Positions 1 to 11,648 are shown, counted from the stretch's first letter. The stretch is DNA of 42,716 nt from Spinellus fusiger (GCA_025094145.1 JALLLS010000098.1:75001-117716), one strand, 5' to 3'. Notes: generated by a model not told the origin, from the sequence alone. Numbers and translations: made by a program.

Positions 1-635
1 AGTGTCTGGTGGATAAAGATCTAACGAGATAGGCAATAGTTTTTTCCCTTTAGCCATGGTTGTGCCGTTTTACCTACACTCTAATACGGCATATACCACA
101 AATGCCTGTCTTTGTGTCAATAACAGAAATTCCATAACGACGAGTATAGGTTTTGCTGCGTGAGATATGCTTTCGTTGAGAAGCCACCACTGGATCCTCT
201 GTAGATAGGCTGGAGGTAATAATACTTAATAGCTTGATGCTTAGACTAAAGAAGGTTGTGATGTGAATACAGAGTCAAGGGAAATAGAGGCAGAATAAGT
301 TCTAGCTGGTATAAAAAGGATATTTGCCAGCTCCAGGCGGCTAAGGGCCATGTAGGCTCTACGAGATGACGAGGGGTGTCGTTGGCATCATCAAGATTCC
401 AATGAGCTTCTAGTTCCCGAGAAACAGTGAGGTCTTCTTCTGATACCTCTGATAAGAAATGAATGAGGAAATAGAAAAAGGCAATATCGATAAACAACGA
501 TAATGCCCACTGCATTGCTAGATATATGTCGATGGGGAGATGATAGCCATGTCGACGGTACCATTCATTGTGTTCCCAAATCAGCACACCATCATCAGAA
601 TAAAACCAACGCTTTGGGAGAAATTTCCATAACAT
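1..635 (-). CDS. DHHC-type protein S-palmitoyltransferase, 5' part, cut by window edge
   Basis: Enzyme of the zDHHC family, which attaches palmitate to cysteines of membrane-associated proteins. Three exons fit in phase: 635-271, 209-78 and 20-1 (continues left). Both introns are GT-AG, 61 and 57 bp. The start ATG at 635 opens MLWKFLPKRWF. A hydrophobic segment (about residues 37-62, IDIYLAMQWALSLFIDIAFF...) and a second one near residues 95-122 match the first two membrane spans. After the first splice the protein reads LSTEDPVVASQRKH, then YGISVIDTKTG and CGICRIRV. The second splice continues VSLSTRH, which is the start of the cysteine-rich domain (CxxC...TRHC) that precedes the catalytic DHHC motif in this family. 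The DHHC motif itself lies outside the window, so activity cannot be judged. Family placement is by recalled similarity and is strongly supported by two independent splices keeping the frame. Which PFA/ZDHHC paralogue it is cannot be said. Confidence 0.85.
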
Positions 636-3600
636 TATGAATAAGAAGGTTTAAGATAGTAAGTAAAGAGTAGTCGAAATGAGTGTAAGAGTAATCTAAT
701 GCTGCATCGCAGGTTCAAGTCAATTTCTGTAATGGAGTAGAGTGTTCTTCTGGAAACACAGAGAAAAGGATTCAGAGCGTCCTAAAGAAACTACGCTCGA
801 AATTAGAAATGAAAGAAGGGGGAAAAGGTGAGCTATCATAGAAACCCCAATGAATTAAGATGCTAGGTATAAATATTTGACTATCATTATTGAAACATAA
901 ACACTTGGGCATTTGATGTAGATACAGTTACGTAAATTCCATCACAGTATTTACATTGTATTTTAGCTACGTACAGGTATGTATGGATAGATAGGTAGGT
1001 GTGTCCATGTATTCATAGACAAAACTATCTACATATAAATAGACAAGTGTCTACATATAAAAAACAAGTATCTACATGCAGTTGTCTCTATAGATACATG
1101 CAATAACTCACAAAAGGAAACATCTCAAGGAGTCCTGTCTTAACTACCGCTGATCCATCCCTCCAGAAAAGAAAAGATACTGTTATTGTATGTTTAGATC
1201 CAACAAATCTACTATCTATGCAGGCTATAAGCAGCAGAAATAACATGGTAGACAATTATATTTGAACTGTTATGAGTAGCTATTGTTCTTACTCTTTCTA
1301 TTATCTCTAATGATAGACCCAACACAACAGCCCACAACTAACCAGACTCTTCTCCCATTCTCATTCTCTATTTTGTAACAATTGCCAAGGAGGTAGAATC
1401 CACTGAACAAAAGATAGCCAACATATCTTCTTCTATGAATAGCTAGTCCTTAATATCAATTCCTTTTTATTGGTAGATACTATTCTCTCCTTGCTTCCTT
1501 CTATTGTAGTCTTTTATAAAATACTGTTGTGTACTCATTTGACTCTCAAGTTGATATGTACTCCACATGGCTTGATGAATCATGTCTATTTAAAAGGAGG
1601 AGAGTCAAAATGACTTTATTGAACTAATATTGGTTTTAAATACCCCTCAAAAACTACCATGTTGTGGCTATAGTTCAACCAAGAAAGCCTTAATTCTTTG
1701 TATTGAAAGAAGGAAAAAATAAAACCCTAGTGAACAGACAGTGTTATTGAATAAATCAAACTCGCTGCTTGTAAATAAACGAATCACGACCAAACCGAAC
1801 CACATAAAGTAAAATTTAATAAGTTTAAATTATCTAATAATCTCGATATTTACTGATGAATACTATCATCATAGCTACTATATCAGTACATCTAATTTAG
1901 TTCAACAGTTATATCTTATCGCATACATTTCATTTAGAATACATAGACAATCTTCTGCATATCATATTACTGAGTCACAAATCAATAATAGGAGTGTTTT
2001 CTATGGAGGGATGGTAGAAGATGAAAATTTTATCCGATCTGATTACAAGACAGAGGTAATGGTGTTTTTTTTATGGATGTACTCTCACTGAACTTTAAGC
2101 GGGTTAGGAAAGGGTCTCACTATTGCATTATGTTTATTTATCCACTGAAATTTCCCACCAATCAATTCTCTTTTGTTAAGTAGTTTTTTTTCTTCAGATT
2201 TGTCCAACAATACTTTATATTGTCACTCAGATTCTGTATCACTTTTAATGAGTAACCTAAAATGTCCAAGTTTATTTCCTATTGAAGGTATAATGACCAA
2301 GAATAGTCATTTATTAACACTTTCTTCCTGCTATTAATTCATTTAATATTTTGTATTTAAAAAAAAAGTATTTCTTGAATTTTAATGTTTCTTGAGTATC
2401 TTTTTTCTCTTAAAGGGATCATTTTATTTTCTACATACAGCTGTTTTTTTTCAGTCTCTTTTGATCTCACAAGGTAACTCCATATTAAGTGTGCGCTTGA
2501 CACTCCATACTTACCCAACAAAGTAGTTTGGTTTATATTACGGAATATGCGAGCTGCTGCTCCAAGGGAACGGAAAGACTGCACAATGATTTTTATTTTT
2601 ACTGTGCATAACTCAATTGCTTAAATTATTCCTTAAATTGGACCCTAGGTAGATAGAAAAAGAGTAGACACTTATCCATCACTCTATGCAACGTATACAA
2701 CAACAGACTTTATCTACTATTTATGGAACACATCTTTGTTGTTGGACAGAGATCAAAATCGATAGTTGATTTCGTTATAGTTTGGTACATGCTAAATCAA
2801 ATTACATCCTAGAAGCTATATTTAAAGTTTAAAATACAGTATTACATCTAGTGGCACATTATGATGACTATTGCAGTGTGTATTTCATATCTTTTACAAT
2901 TCTCCACCAATGAATCCGAGAATACAAGAAAATATCTTCCAGTAAATCTTTAGATGTAAATAGTCACCCTATTAACATCACCTAAAGTTACTGTTTTACT
3001 GAATACCATTATCATTAAGTGTGGTTCCAAACCTATTTGTATTTTTGATTTATCTTTAGTTAATGTATCTATAGGACACGTATAACATAGTGAGCAATAA
3101 CATGAATCAGGCAGTATCACTGACTGGGAAATCAACATACTATAGCTTTAATTTTGCACGCGTTGAATCCATTAAAAAAATCAGGGCCTATAGTTTAATT
3201 TTCATAAGCAATGTAAATTTATACTTCAAGTCCAGAACATTCAATATTTACTGCAGATGACATAGTTACTAACCTTAAACGTGCCAGTATTTGTTGTATG
3301 TTCTTTGTTGTACTACATATATAATCAAAACTACAGTAATTACACTTGTCTTTAATAATTTATAAATATTTAAAAACAGTCTTATAGTGATGCATGATGA
3401 AAAATAGATTAGTGTGTGGTAGTGACAAAGTATTTTTTCATTTGCTTTTTTGTTATATTATTGGGAAGTATGGTGATAAAAGGGAAAAAGAGAGACTTAT
3501 TTCTATTGTATGGAGCTCTGTTCTTTCTCAATAGTGTTAGGTCAACACAGTATTTCAGATGGATATTCAGAATATTACATTTGTGGAGAATAGGACAAGA

Positions 3601-3700
3601 TAAAAAGTGGAAGATGATAGGGTGTTTATTGCCTGTTTATGACTGGATTAGAGTTGGCTATGAGTGTGATTGTGAGGGAAAAGCCTATAGTTTAAAGTAG
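636..3700. other. AT-rich gene-free stretch
   Basis: No open frame here looks like a gene. A minus frame at 2357-2584 begins MQSFRSLGAAARIF, which resembles a mitochondrial presequence, but it has no ATG and no recognisable continuation. A minus frame at 2950-3138 and a plus frame at 3416-3700 are not recognisable either. A degenerate short tandem repeat lies at 1020-1080. The 5' flank of the DHHC gene (636-900) shows no clear TATA element. Confidence 0.5.
1020..1080. repeat. Degenerate short tandem repeat (about 24 bp unit)
   Basis: Three successive copies of a TCTACATATAAA-like core spaced by ACAAG-type linkers are visible. The copies differ from one another. No function is suggested. Confidence 0.5.
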
Positions 3701-3739
3701 TGTTAGAAACATCAAAGAGTGTGGATGACTATTGCATTT

Positions 3740-4585
3740 AGAGAGTTATTGAAAACATAGAAAAGTGGATGAGATGGATGTAAGACACCTGGAAAGATGT
3801 TATTAGAAAGGATCCATTTGCCTCATACAATCAACTGGCATTGGGAATATTTAAGTTTGAGGTGGATGCATATAGAGACACTCTTATCAGCCACTGCAAT
3901 CAGCTAGAGTATGTATCCTTTTCTGTAGACCACAAGCTAGCCTTCACTGAAAAACACACAAAGAGAGACAGCTTTGTTGGGCTAAGGAACATGCCAGTTG
4001 GACAAGTGATTAGTGGAGAGGTATTATTTAGTCTTATGAGTCAACATACATTATGAAAAAGAGCAATAGAGATGCCTGTGTCATTAAAATAGTTAGAGAA
4101 CAATATATAATCCTATTGTTCCAGCAATGTGGTTTGGTGGTGATGATGTGATATTTTAGAGCTGCTATTAGGCTAATGGATTTGGCCCATTAGTCGTTGT
4201 TGATAGCAGTGTAAACCAAGACGAATATATCAAAATTTTGGCTGGTGAGTTCCATCCTTGGTTTATGGAATTGTATAATAAAGAAAACAGTGAGTTTCTA
4301 TTACAAGAAGAGGGTGCTAGCTGTCATACTGAGGCCTATGCTAGATGGTGGAAAGAGACACATCAAATTAGGATTCTTTGATTAACGGCCTGTACAAATA
4401 CCTGACTTGAACCCAATTGAACATCTCTGGTGGGCCTTGGAAAGACGAATTGAAGAAAAAAGGGTATCTATTATCAATGTAGAAAGGTGGTATTGAACTT
4501 GCACAACGATGAGTTCAGAGTATGAAAGACAGATGCCAGGCTGTCATTGATGCCGAAAGAGACCATACAAAATATTAATTGTATT
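3740..4585 (+). pseudogene. Tc1/mariner transposase relic (Tc1-C)
   Basis: Decayed DDE-superfamily transposase. Joining frames by eye gives family-typical blocks in order: IRKDPFASYNQLA and HCNQLEYVSFS (end of the DNA-binding region), a block ISGEVLFSL where WSDE-like residues are expected, GFGPLVVVDSSVNQDEYIKIL, a region QEEGASCHTEAY where the family has D-N-A-P-C-H, and PDLNPIEHLWWALE near 4405-4450. The first catalytic Asp is replaced (SGE) and the second is lost (EEGA). Several in-frame stops and frameshifts occur between 3700 and 4500. No terminal inverted repeats could be found, so the element ends are unknown. It differs in sequence from Tc1-A and Tc1-B. Confidence 0.8.
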
Positions 4586-5780
4586 ATTATTTTATTTTCT
4601 ATAATCAAAGATGTTGAGCTTTGTTGTGTTAAATTCTGATGCTTATAGATCAAATGTGAAGTGTTTCATTTGATGTTGAACATGTTCTATCTATTTCATT
4701 CTGATATTTATATTCAAAAGTATTCAATTCAGTTGATTGTGGCTGTATTCACACTTTCTTGAACAAGTATGTTTATCCTAATTATATACCCAATAGCATT
4801 ATTAGAGTGAACCCTCTTCAAAATTGATATACAGGCTGTTGTAAATAGGGTCATTTGCACAAAAGTCATTGTAACTATCTAAATAATGATAGATACCAAA
4901 CAGAAAGTAGAGACATTGTAATATGACCAAGAGATGCCAGCATACTGCAAAGAATGAGTGAGATGAATCAGTCATAATCCTATGAGCTAAGTACTTTTTT
5001 CTTCTTACAGGACATTTAGGTTGGACTATAAAAAATGCTCAGTCAATGACCAAAATGTCAAGATAAGCACACTAAAACACTACTGCTTCAGATGGATGTA
5101 CAGAAAACTAAATCACTTGCATTTATTTGGAAAGCCTTCTTTATCAGTATAGGGTATATACTAACATTGAACAAGGTTGTCTGAATTATATACGGCACAA
5201 CTAAGACACATTGAGAAGAGATATATTGAGTGGTGTACAGGATGCTGTTACCTCAGACCCCATTTATTAAAGAAACGAGAGGTTAACATTTAACAGTTTA
5301 TAAATAAATAAATAAAACAGCTACAAAATCAATGGTATTGAATAAAGCATCCAAGTCGTAGCGTATTTAATACAGTTGATAGATCTTTTAGAGATAATAT
5401 AAAAGTACAACAGCCTGAATTAGAATGTATGTCTTTTGGTGGTGATTTCCTTGAAGTTCTTCTATCTGTAATAATCATTAAAGTATAAAAGAAGTATAAA
5501 AGAATAACAAACAAGTTGAATAAATAAGAGCAGAGTTAATTGTACGTTAACTAAACCAAATACCTTTGGACCTAAGAAGCTATTGACAACACCATCACAT
5601 CAATGGATAATAAATAATAGCTGACACTATTCAGTGTTGCTAATAAGATAACTACCTATTTCCTTTTTCTTATTGTATTTCTATCTATTCTTTCTGAACT
5701 AAAGATTTTAATAAGGTAAAGAAGATACAATATGCTTATAGATTCAACCTAGGATTCTTGCATGTATTTGATTTCTGTAG
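4586..5780. other. Non-genic DNA, possibly the decayed N-terminal half of the Fanzor-like gene
   Basis: No intact gene. Around 5008-5060 a plus-strand frame reads TFRLDYKKCSVNDQNVKIS, recalling the G-T-x-R-W-x-Y-N-K-C block near the start of TnpB/Fanzor proteins. The following 600 bp has only short open stretches in shifting frames. It could be the eroded 5' half of the pseudogene at 5788-6328, but the link is inference. Confidence 0.35.
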
Positions 5781-5787
5781 GAGCCTA

Positions 5788-6328
5788 TAGCAAGTTATTC
5801 AGGTGCAAATTCTACCAGAAGAATGACAATAAAGGGAAAAAGCATGCGGAGGATGTTGAAGAAAGAAGGATTCAAACTCTATCTTATCAATGAAATCAAA
5901 ACATAGAGTCTGTGTCCTGAGTGCAAGTACTCACCTTTGGAAACATTTAAACATGTCAAGAACCCCAGGCCCTATCAACGAACAAAAATGCCCAAAGTTA
6001 AATGTCATGGTCTTCTCAGGTCATTTCTTCTTAATTTTATATCAAAAAAAGAAACTCATATTTCTCCCTTCAAATAGGTGTTCAAACCAAAATTGTATGA
6101 AAGACAAGACATTGAGGCTTTGGGAATTGTGATCTAGCTGCTACATTGAACTTTAGACATATTCTAATGTCTCAAAGGAAAAATGATACCCGCCCAGAGC
6201 GCTTTTGTAGATATAACAAAAGAAAGCATGACTCCAGGGATACAACTAGAACCAATAAAAGATCCAAGCCTTCTGGCTCATCTCCATCCTTCTCCTTCCC
6301 AGTCATCGCTGGAGCCTCGGTTGACTAA
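5788..6328 (+). pseudogene. Fanzor/TnpB-like (OMEGA nuclease family) C-terminal relic with intron
   Basis: Fanzor proteins are eukaryotic relatives of transposon-encoded TnpB, an RNA-guided RuvC nuclease. The plus strand reads SYSGANSTRRM, MRRMLKKEGFKLYLINE, then CPECKYSPLETF, KHVKNPRPY, KVKCHGLLR. A 58-bp GT-AG intron (6020-6077) splits an Arg codon, and the frame resumes as CSNQNC...LRLWE. After a one-base insertion near 6127 it continues DLAATLNFRHIL and TRPERFCRYNK, ending with TAA at 6326. This matches the family's zinc-ribbon cysteines (CPEC, CHGLLRC..NQNC) and the RuvC-III region (LWxRDxxAALN). Breaks: TAG at 5904-5906, the frameshift near 6127, and no recoverable RuvC-I/II. It is dead. 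Family assignment rests on motif recall; a related zinc-ribbon transposase (OrfB type) is the only serious alternative. Confidence 0.7.
6020..6077 (+). other. Spliceosomal intron inside the Fanzor-like relic
   Basis: Begins GTCATTTC and ends CAAATAG. Removing it joins ...CTTCTCAG to GTGTTCAAAC so that the motif CHGLLRCSNQNC becomes continuous. The inside has no useful reading frame. It shows the relic derives from a gene that was expressed as a spliced eukaryotic mRNA. Confidence 0.7.
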
Positions 6329-6329
6329 C

Positions 6330-8454
6330 TGACAGAAACCCATGATACAGGTAAACTACCTAAAAAGTGATAATGAAGTGTATCTTATTCGATTTTGTCA
6401 TACAAAAAGATATTATAATATCTAGTATTAGGAATCCATACAACAGCTTGTGTATAAATCTTATAGAGAATGGCTAAACCCCCCCCCTTTCTTGCTCCAT
6501 GAATATAGAATAAATTATTTAGAAGTAAAATGAAAAATGAAAAATTTATTGGCAAAGTACTTAGTACCTTGTGTGTCCATCTATGATATTTGTCATTTTG
6601 ACATCTCTACCGCATCATAGCAATAAAATGACGGTGTTGAGATATTAATGTGCTCTCATCCCCTTCTATGAAATAAATAGACCCCTTTTCCGTATTAAAC
6701 TTTCCAAATAAGCCATACTATGCTTAGTTGAGAGATAGCCCGAGTTTTATATATGCCGGTAAGATGCCGTCTTCATACCATTTTTTGTCTCTCATTCCCT
6801 TGGTAGCGAGAGAGAAAAAGTTATACAACACGTTTTTCTATTGAAGCAGCAACCTATTATAGGATTTATCAGTAACAATATGAAAATACACTAGGCAATA
6901 TGCATTGTTTAATATAAAATTGTATCTATCGGAATGACAGTATCTTCCACGATGCATAATCTCTTTATTCTTTCATCACTAAAACTCCTCAAAGTTTTTC
7001 CAATAACACCGATCAACTTCTTCTTATAGAGAATAAGTATTAGCAACAGCAATAAACCCTTGCCGCTCTTGCTTAGAGATAAGTCTGTTTCATCCTTGAT
7101 AATGAAGATGTCTTTATTTGTCAGCCTATAGGAGTTGCGTCTCCATGTATTTCTCAGTAAGTTTTTTTTTTCTTTTTGAAAAAATTCTAAAAGAGTCATT
7201 AACAAGTTTATTCATAATCAAAGACATTATAGATCGATAATAACTGTACTTGTTTTATTTCCGAAAACGGCAAGTAATATATGAAATGAGCTATAGTGGA
7301 ACTCTAAGAGTTGTTTCTTCGAAGCTTATCTCAATCAGTACCTTTTTTTCCCTCTATTATTCAGACCTTGGAAGTTTATTATTATTGACATAATCATTGG
7401 CAATAGCTTTTTTATTTTTATTTTTAGAAGAGTTGAGTGTGTTATTCTATAAAGTGTCTTTTGCTTGTATTCCATAAAGCACTCCTTTAAAATATTCTTA
7501 TCTTTCTAATTATTATTTTAGTATAATCTAAATAGATAAGTTTGGACTATAATACCACATTATAATCAATCAATATATCAATTATCTGTGTAGTGTATTG
7601 CTTTATAATTATGTTGATACTATCTAATAGTTAATGAATTATTATGGAGCTAGATGTAAACCAAAGGTTTCACAAGTCGTAAATTTAGATATTTTGCTAA
7701 ATATAGCGTTTGGCAAGTTAATATCTAACTGATGAATAATACCACTATAAGTATTGAGCTTTTCTAAACAAGGCAAGTCCATTTTCTTAAATATTCTCAA
7801 AAATAAAATACAAAATAAAAGCCATGCATGAATGTTGCAGAAACCATCTCTTTTGTATTAACACTGGATAAGAGACATATTAAGAGATATCACTTGAAAA
7901 AAGACTTGATAATTCATTAATATTTATTTTTATGTTTCTGCATAAAAACTGCGTGTTTATTGATTTAAACTATTAAAGTCTTTAAAACACTTGAAAAATA
8001 ATATATTAGACTCCATAAGAAATAGATAAATAACAAGATATTGACAGATTACTAATAGATCGCAATGCTTACTATAAGTAATCTTTGATTGTAACGTTAT
8101 CCATACCAAAAAATTATTGGTAGATATCCAATCATTTATTATATTAGAAGTATTAAATAATTATACAATGATATTTTAATAATGTTTAAAAACAAACTAA
8201 AGAACTCATGTGATATTTACACTAAGACTCGGAGGTTCAGGTACAAGTTCTCCATTGCTTACTACCAGCGGAATTTAAATCACTTTCCAATGATATTTTT
8301 TTTTCTTATTTTGATGAGATATCCAGGTATAACGTATTCTTGTCCCACACTTTTTTTTACGGTGGTAAATTGAAAAAGGATATACAAAATGTTGCAAATA
8401 GTAGCTTACCTTAGCATTTAATATGTAACACGACTATTTACCAAGATTTCCTTT
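6330..8454. other. AT-rich stretch without recognisable genes
   Basis: The first 80 bp (to about 6415) is conserved with the second Fanzor-like copy and may be the 3' end of that element. A C9 homopolymer sits at 6480-6488. A minus frame at 6909-7205 (98 codons, Lys/Leu/Ile-rich) and a plus frame at 8182-8373 show no recognisable motif and are probably chance. Nothing else seen. Confidence 0.45.
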
Positions 8455-8756
8455 ACACACCAGGAGCTTTTCTGGTCTTTAAGCGGTGATACCTCCTTCC
8501 TTTTACATCGTTGAATAAACGCACCTTTTATGGAACTGTGTTTTAAATTAAAGGTTTACAAGTATCAAAATTATTATTTCCTTTAGTTAAACTCAAAGAC
8601 GACATCAGTATCAAATTGTTTATTATAATATTATAGCGAATAATACACTATTAATATAGCTAATGCCTGATTAAACTCCATAATATCAATAGAATCTATA
8701 CCCTAAAGGCCTTGTGTTTTATCCTTAGGAGATAGATAACTATGCTCAGGAGTATA
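8455..8756 (-). repeat. Dispersed repeat, copy 1 (inverted relative to copy 2 at 25.2-25.5 kb)
   Basis: Read on the minus strand this segment aligns over about 300 bp with 25197-25530 on the plus strand, roughly three quarters identical by eye. It includes a shared exact 21-mer near 8702-8722 whose core is AACACAAGGCCTTTAG. The high-coordinate end coincides with the TA at 8755-8756 flanking Tc1-A. No terminal inverted repeat or coding content was found, so its class (solo LTR, SINE, other) is unknown. Confidence 0.7.
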
Positions 8757-10112
8757 AAGTGACCAAACAAATGTAATCGACCATTTCAAATTCCGGGCTA
8801 TTTTTATACCAAAAATAATAAACATTACTCTTTATATCTTCATAACAATTTTCTCTCTCTAATATCTGACTCATCCAACACCGTGAACATCTTCATTAAG
8901 ACCCCCGAGATGTATGGGAAATATATGGGCCTCGAGACTCGTTCAGTCATTCTCCATGAGGTGCTGAACATGAACACCACCTAAGCCGAGGCATCTCGTA
9001 TGTTCAATGTTCCTCCCACTACTGTAGGGGATATTGTGAGGCACTTCAAGAAAACAGGCTTGGTATTACCTTCTTCCAAGAGTGGGTGACGAAGAAAGTT
9101 GGACGACAGGGCTCCCCGATTGTTGAGAAGAACAGTAGTCAGTGATTCTCATTAGACCAAGGAAGCCATCATGGCAGACATGGTCATTAAGGTATCAGAC
9201 AAGACTCTGAAGAAGTAACTTGATGAAATGGGTTTCTACCCTTTCATTCCAGTGGTGAAGCCTCTTCTCACCTAAAATCATATGGAAGTAAGGCTTCAGT
9301 GGGCTCATGAGCACATTGGTTGGACACTTGATCAGTGGCAAGTGGTCATCTGGTCTAATGAGTTTAGTGTAGAGCCAATGAGACTTAGAAAGGGCTTTAA
9401 AGTCATCAGAAAGTGTGGTACGGTCTTTGAGCCTAAGAATGTCCTAGAAATGAGAAAGTTTGGAGGTAGCGGAGTGATGGTATGGGGCTGTTTCAGTGGG
9501 GAGGGTGTTGGGAGATTGATCGTAGTGGAGGGTAGGATAAACTCCGCCAAGTATATCAAGGTACTTGGAGAAGTCTACTGCCCCGAGCTCAAGCGTCTCT
9601 CTCTCCTAAGCCTCGGGGTCAGTTACAGCCTATAGGAGGATAATGCTAGACCCCATAAGAGCAAGAAAACTCGTGAATGGAAGGCAGCAAAGAGTATGGA
9701 AACTCTTCCTTACTGGCCCTAACAAAATCCTGATCTCAATCCAATTGAGCATCTATGGGATCACATCAAGGAAGTTATCAGAAAGGAGGGGATTTTATAT
9801 TCCACCAAGGAGAAGTTGGAGGCGGTCCTGATGTTAGAATGGGGTAGAATATCGAAGGAAGTGACAAACACCCTCATTGTCAGCATGGGGCGGAGATGAC
9901 AGGCCTTCATTAATGCCAAGAGTGGCTACAGTAGTTATTAATTAACCTTGTAATAAAACTTTCCTCTTGTCTTATAAACACTCTTTTATGTATCTATTGA
10001 AAGTTTTATGTCTTTAGCTAATGAATTCATGAAGTTATAACACTATTAAGATAAAGTATATTTAAAAGGAAATCTGTATCTGAAATGGTCGATTACATTT
10101 GTTTGATCACTT
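8757..10112 (+). mobile_element. Tc1/mariner DNA transposon Tc1-A, complete but inactive
   Basis: The ends are near-perfect inverted repeats starting AAGTGA(C/T)CAAACAAATG and running about 33 bp (8757-8789 and 10080-10112). A TA dinucleotide lies on both sides (8755-8756 and 10113-10114), the normal Tc1 target duplication. The 1356-bp length is typical. The plus-strand transposase is broken: HTH-like residues near 8970-9070, then in 9282-9635 RLQWAHEHIGWT, VVIWSNEFS (the expected WSDE Asp is Asn), SGVMVWGCFSGEG, and further down NPIEHLWDHIK around 9740-9770, spread over different frames with stops. It cannot encode an active enzyme. A second TGATCACTTTA motif at 10123-10133 partly repeats the right end. 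Confidence 0.92.
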
Positions 10113-10139
10113 TATTTAAGCATGATCACTTTACTATCA

Positions 10140-10155
10140 CTATACCTTATACAGT
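10140..10155. repeat. Target-site duplication of the minus-strand LINE, left copy
   Basis: CTATACCTTATACAGT, identical to 11649-11664. The two copies bracket the minus-strand LINE exactly. The right copy spans the border between flanking DNA and the first four bases (CAGT) of Tc1-B. Confidence 0.85.
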
Positions 10156-11648
10156 TCAAAGTATTTTTTATTTTTGGGTGTGATTTGCTATTCGCGAATT
10201 AGGCATATTAGCCACCCTATGAGAACTTTTGAACAATTAAGATATACATATAAACACTTCAAATACAAAAGTGGAAAAAAAAATGTAAGGAAGAAAGAAA
10301 CAGAAAGATAAGAGTATATAAAACCTCGAAATGAGGGAAAAGATGAAGAGAAATATGAGAGATGAGAGAAAATGACAATGTAGACATAGATATTAGTTTG
10401 AGCCTAATCCCACAAGCTCTCAATAGACCAATCTTTGGTCTATTTATAAGTCTTGTTGGGTGTGTTGATTGTCTCCCTCGACACCTTCCATGGCTGAGTC
10501 AGACTCAAATGCCTGAAGGGCTTCTTTTTTCAAGGGTGGCGGGAGGGCTGATGACTGTGGCCTTGGCCTTGAAGTCTTCAAGGAGCTTCTCAAAAGCAAT
10601 GGTGGATAGACGGGGTGTAGCAATGATTGAGCCAAAGTGGTGAGCAATGCTGTACCCTAAATGAGTGGGGGCACGAAGACAAGTGTTGGACACTCTTTGC
10701 TCAAAGAGTTCTTGGGCCATTACAGCCTTGGTGCTATCTGACTCCTGCTGGAGCTTAGGGTCTGCAATCACCGTTGCAGCTACTGGATCAAAGCTTGCCT
10801 GTGGCTTGATCTTTGATTTCTCGAGCTTCTCCTCGAGTTCTTGCTTAAAGCTACCGTGTACAAGCAGTGCAATTGTGCCCCTTGCTGGGAAGTGGATGTC
10901 TATGATCCGTGACTGTTGGATCTTCAGTGATCCCAACATCTTGCGGATCTGGCCGTACTTGAGGTAGTGGCGACAAGGGACACATACAAAGTCTTATATT
11001 GAGGGCTCAGTAGGCTCTTGTAAGGTCCGAACTATTTGTGATCTAAGCACTGCTCTGACCTTTGCTGTCTTCTTTAGTGGGGAGGCATTCTTTATGGCCA
11101 TATTGGCATAAGTGGCAGTAGCCTTTTCTATGGCAGCTGTGAGCTTCACTGTGAGGATGAGGGTGGGGGTAGGGGCGAGAGGTGATTTGGGTGTATTTTC
11201 TGCACTCTTGGCATTGATCTGAGCCTGGAGAGATGTAATAAGGTCATCTTTGATCTTGACATACTTCCAATTCCTGGATGCGGAGTTCGATTATTGCCAT
11301 TTGTCTCTGAATATCTGACAGAAATACCCAACATCTGCTGGGTGAAGGTATCAGGCTTTTCTACCTCATTCATTTGATACTTGTAGGCATTTGCACGAGT
11401 AAGTTTGGTAAGTAGTCTAAGTTTTCTACTCTCGGAGTGAGGAATGGTGGTGGTGGTGGTAGTGGTGGCCTCAGACACAGAGGATCTGACAGGTGCTGGT
11501 ACAGGAGGTTGCTTGATGGTTGGTGGTTGGACAGGATCCGTAGTTGTTGTATCCACTGTGTACTGTGTAATATGTGGGTGGATGGGGATTGTTGCTGATG
11601 GATGTTACTTATGTTGAATTTTTCGATTTGTATTTTTACTCTTTTTCT
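10156..11648 (-). mobile_element. Non-autonomous LINE derivative: ORF1 plus 3' UTR, ORF2 deleted
   Basis: Read on the minus strand, it has a 5' leader, a degraded ORF1, about 60 nt matching the start of ORF2, then the LINE 3' UTR ending ...AAATACTTTGA. The 3' UTR matches 17570-17798 of the plus-strand LINE, for example the conserved CATAGGGTGGCTAA and TTCGCG blocks. Relative to that LINE about 3.3 kb (roughly 14260-17565) is missing, which is almost all of ORF2. It is flanked by a 16-bp direct repeat, so it inserted as a unit by target-primed reverse transcription. Its layout resembles mammalian HAL1 elements (LINEs keeping only ORF1), but this is a different LINE family. Size 1493 bp. Confidence 0.85.
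10441..11556 (-). pseudogene. ORF1 of the ORF2-less LINE, frameshifted
   Basis: Homologous along its length to ORF1 at 13252-14205. The N-terminal part (11556-11146) includes MNEVEKPDTFTQQML, matching MSEVEKADTHAQQML. The C-terminal part (10939-10505) contains SLKIQQSRIIDIHFPARGT and VSNTCLRAPTHLGYS, about 75% identical by eye. The last stretch (10647-10444) is in another frame. The conserved part of the leader in front of MNEVEK suggests the ORF1 start lies well upstream of the Met used for the intact copy. At least two frameshifts make this copy non-functional now. Confidence 0.85.

Noticed and set aside
2357..2584. Mitochondrial-presequence-like minus frame as a gene
   Set aside because: No ATG start, and the sequence becomes low-complexity Lys/Ile-rich without a convincing splice site.
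3416..3700. 94-codon plus-strand frame as a membrane protein gene or as the transposase N-terminus
   Set aside because: Hydrophobic composition follows from AT-rich DNA; no similarity to known Tc1 N-termini and no supporting signals.
10362..10967. Plus-strand open frames across the minus-strand LINE ORF1
   Set aside because: Antisense shadows of a conserved ORF1 whose protein-level match is on the minus strand.
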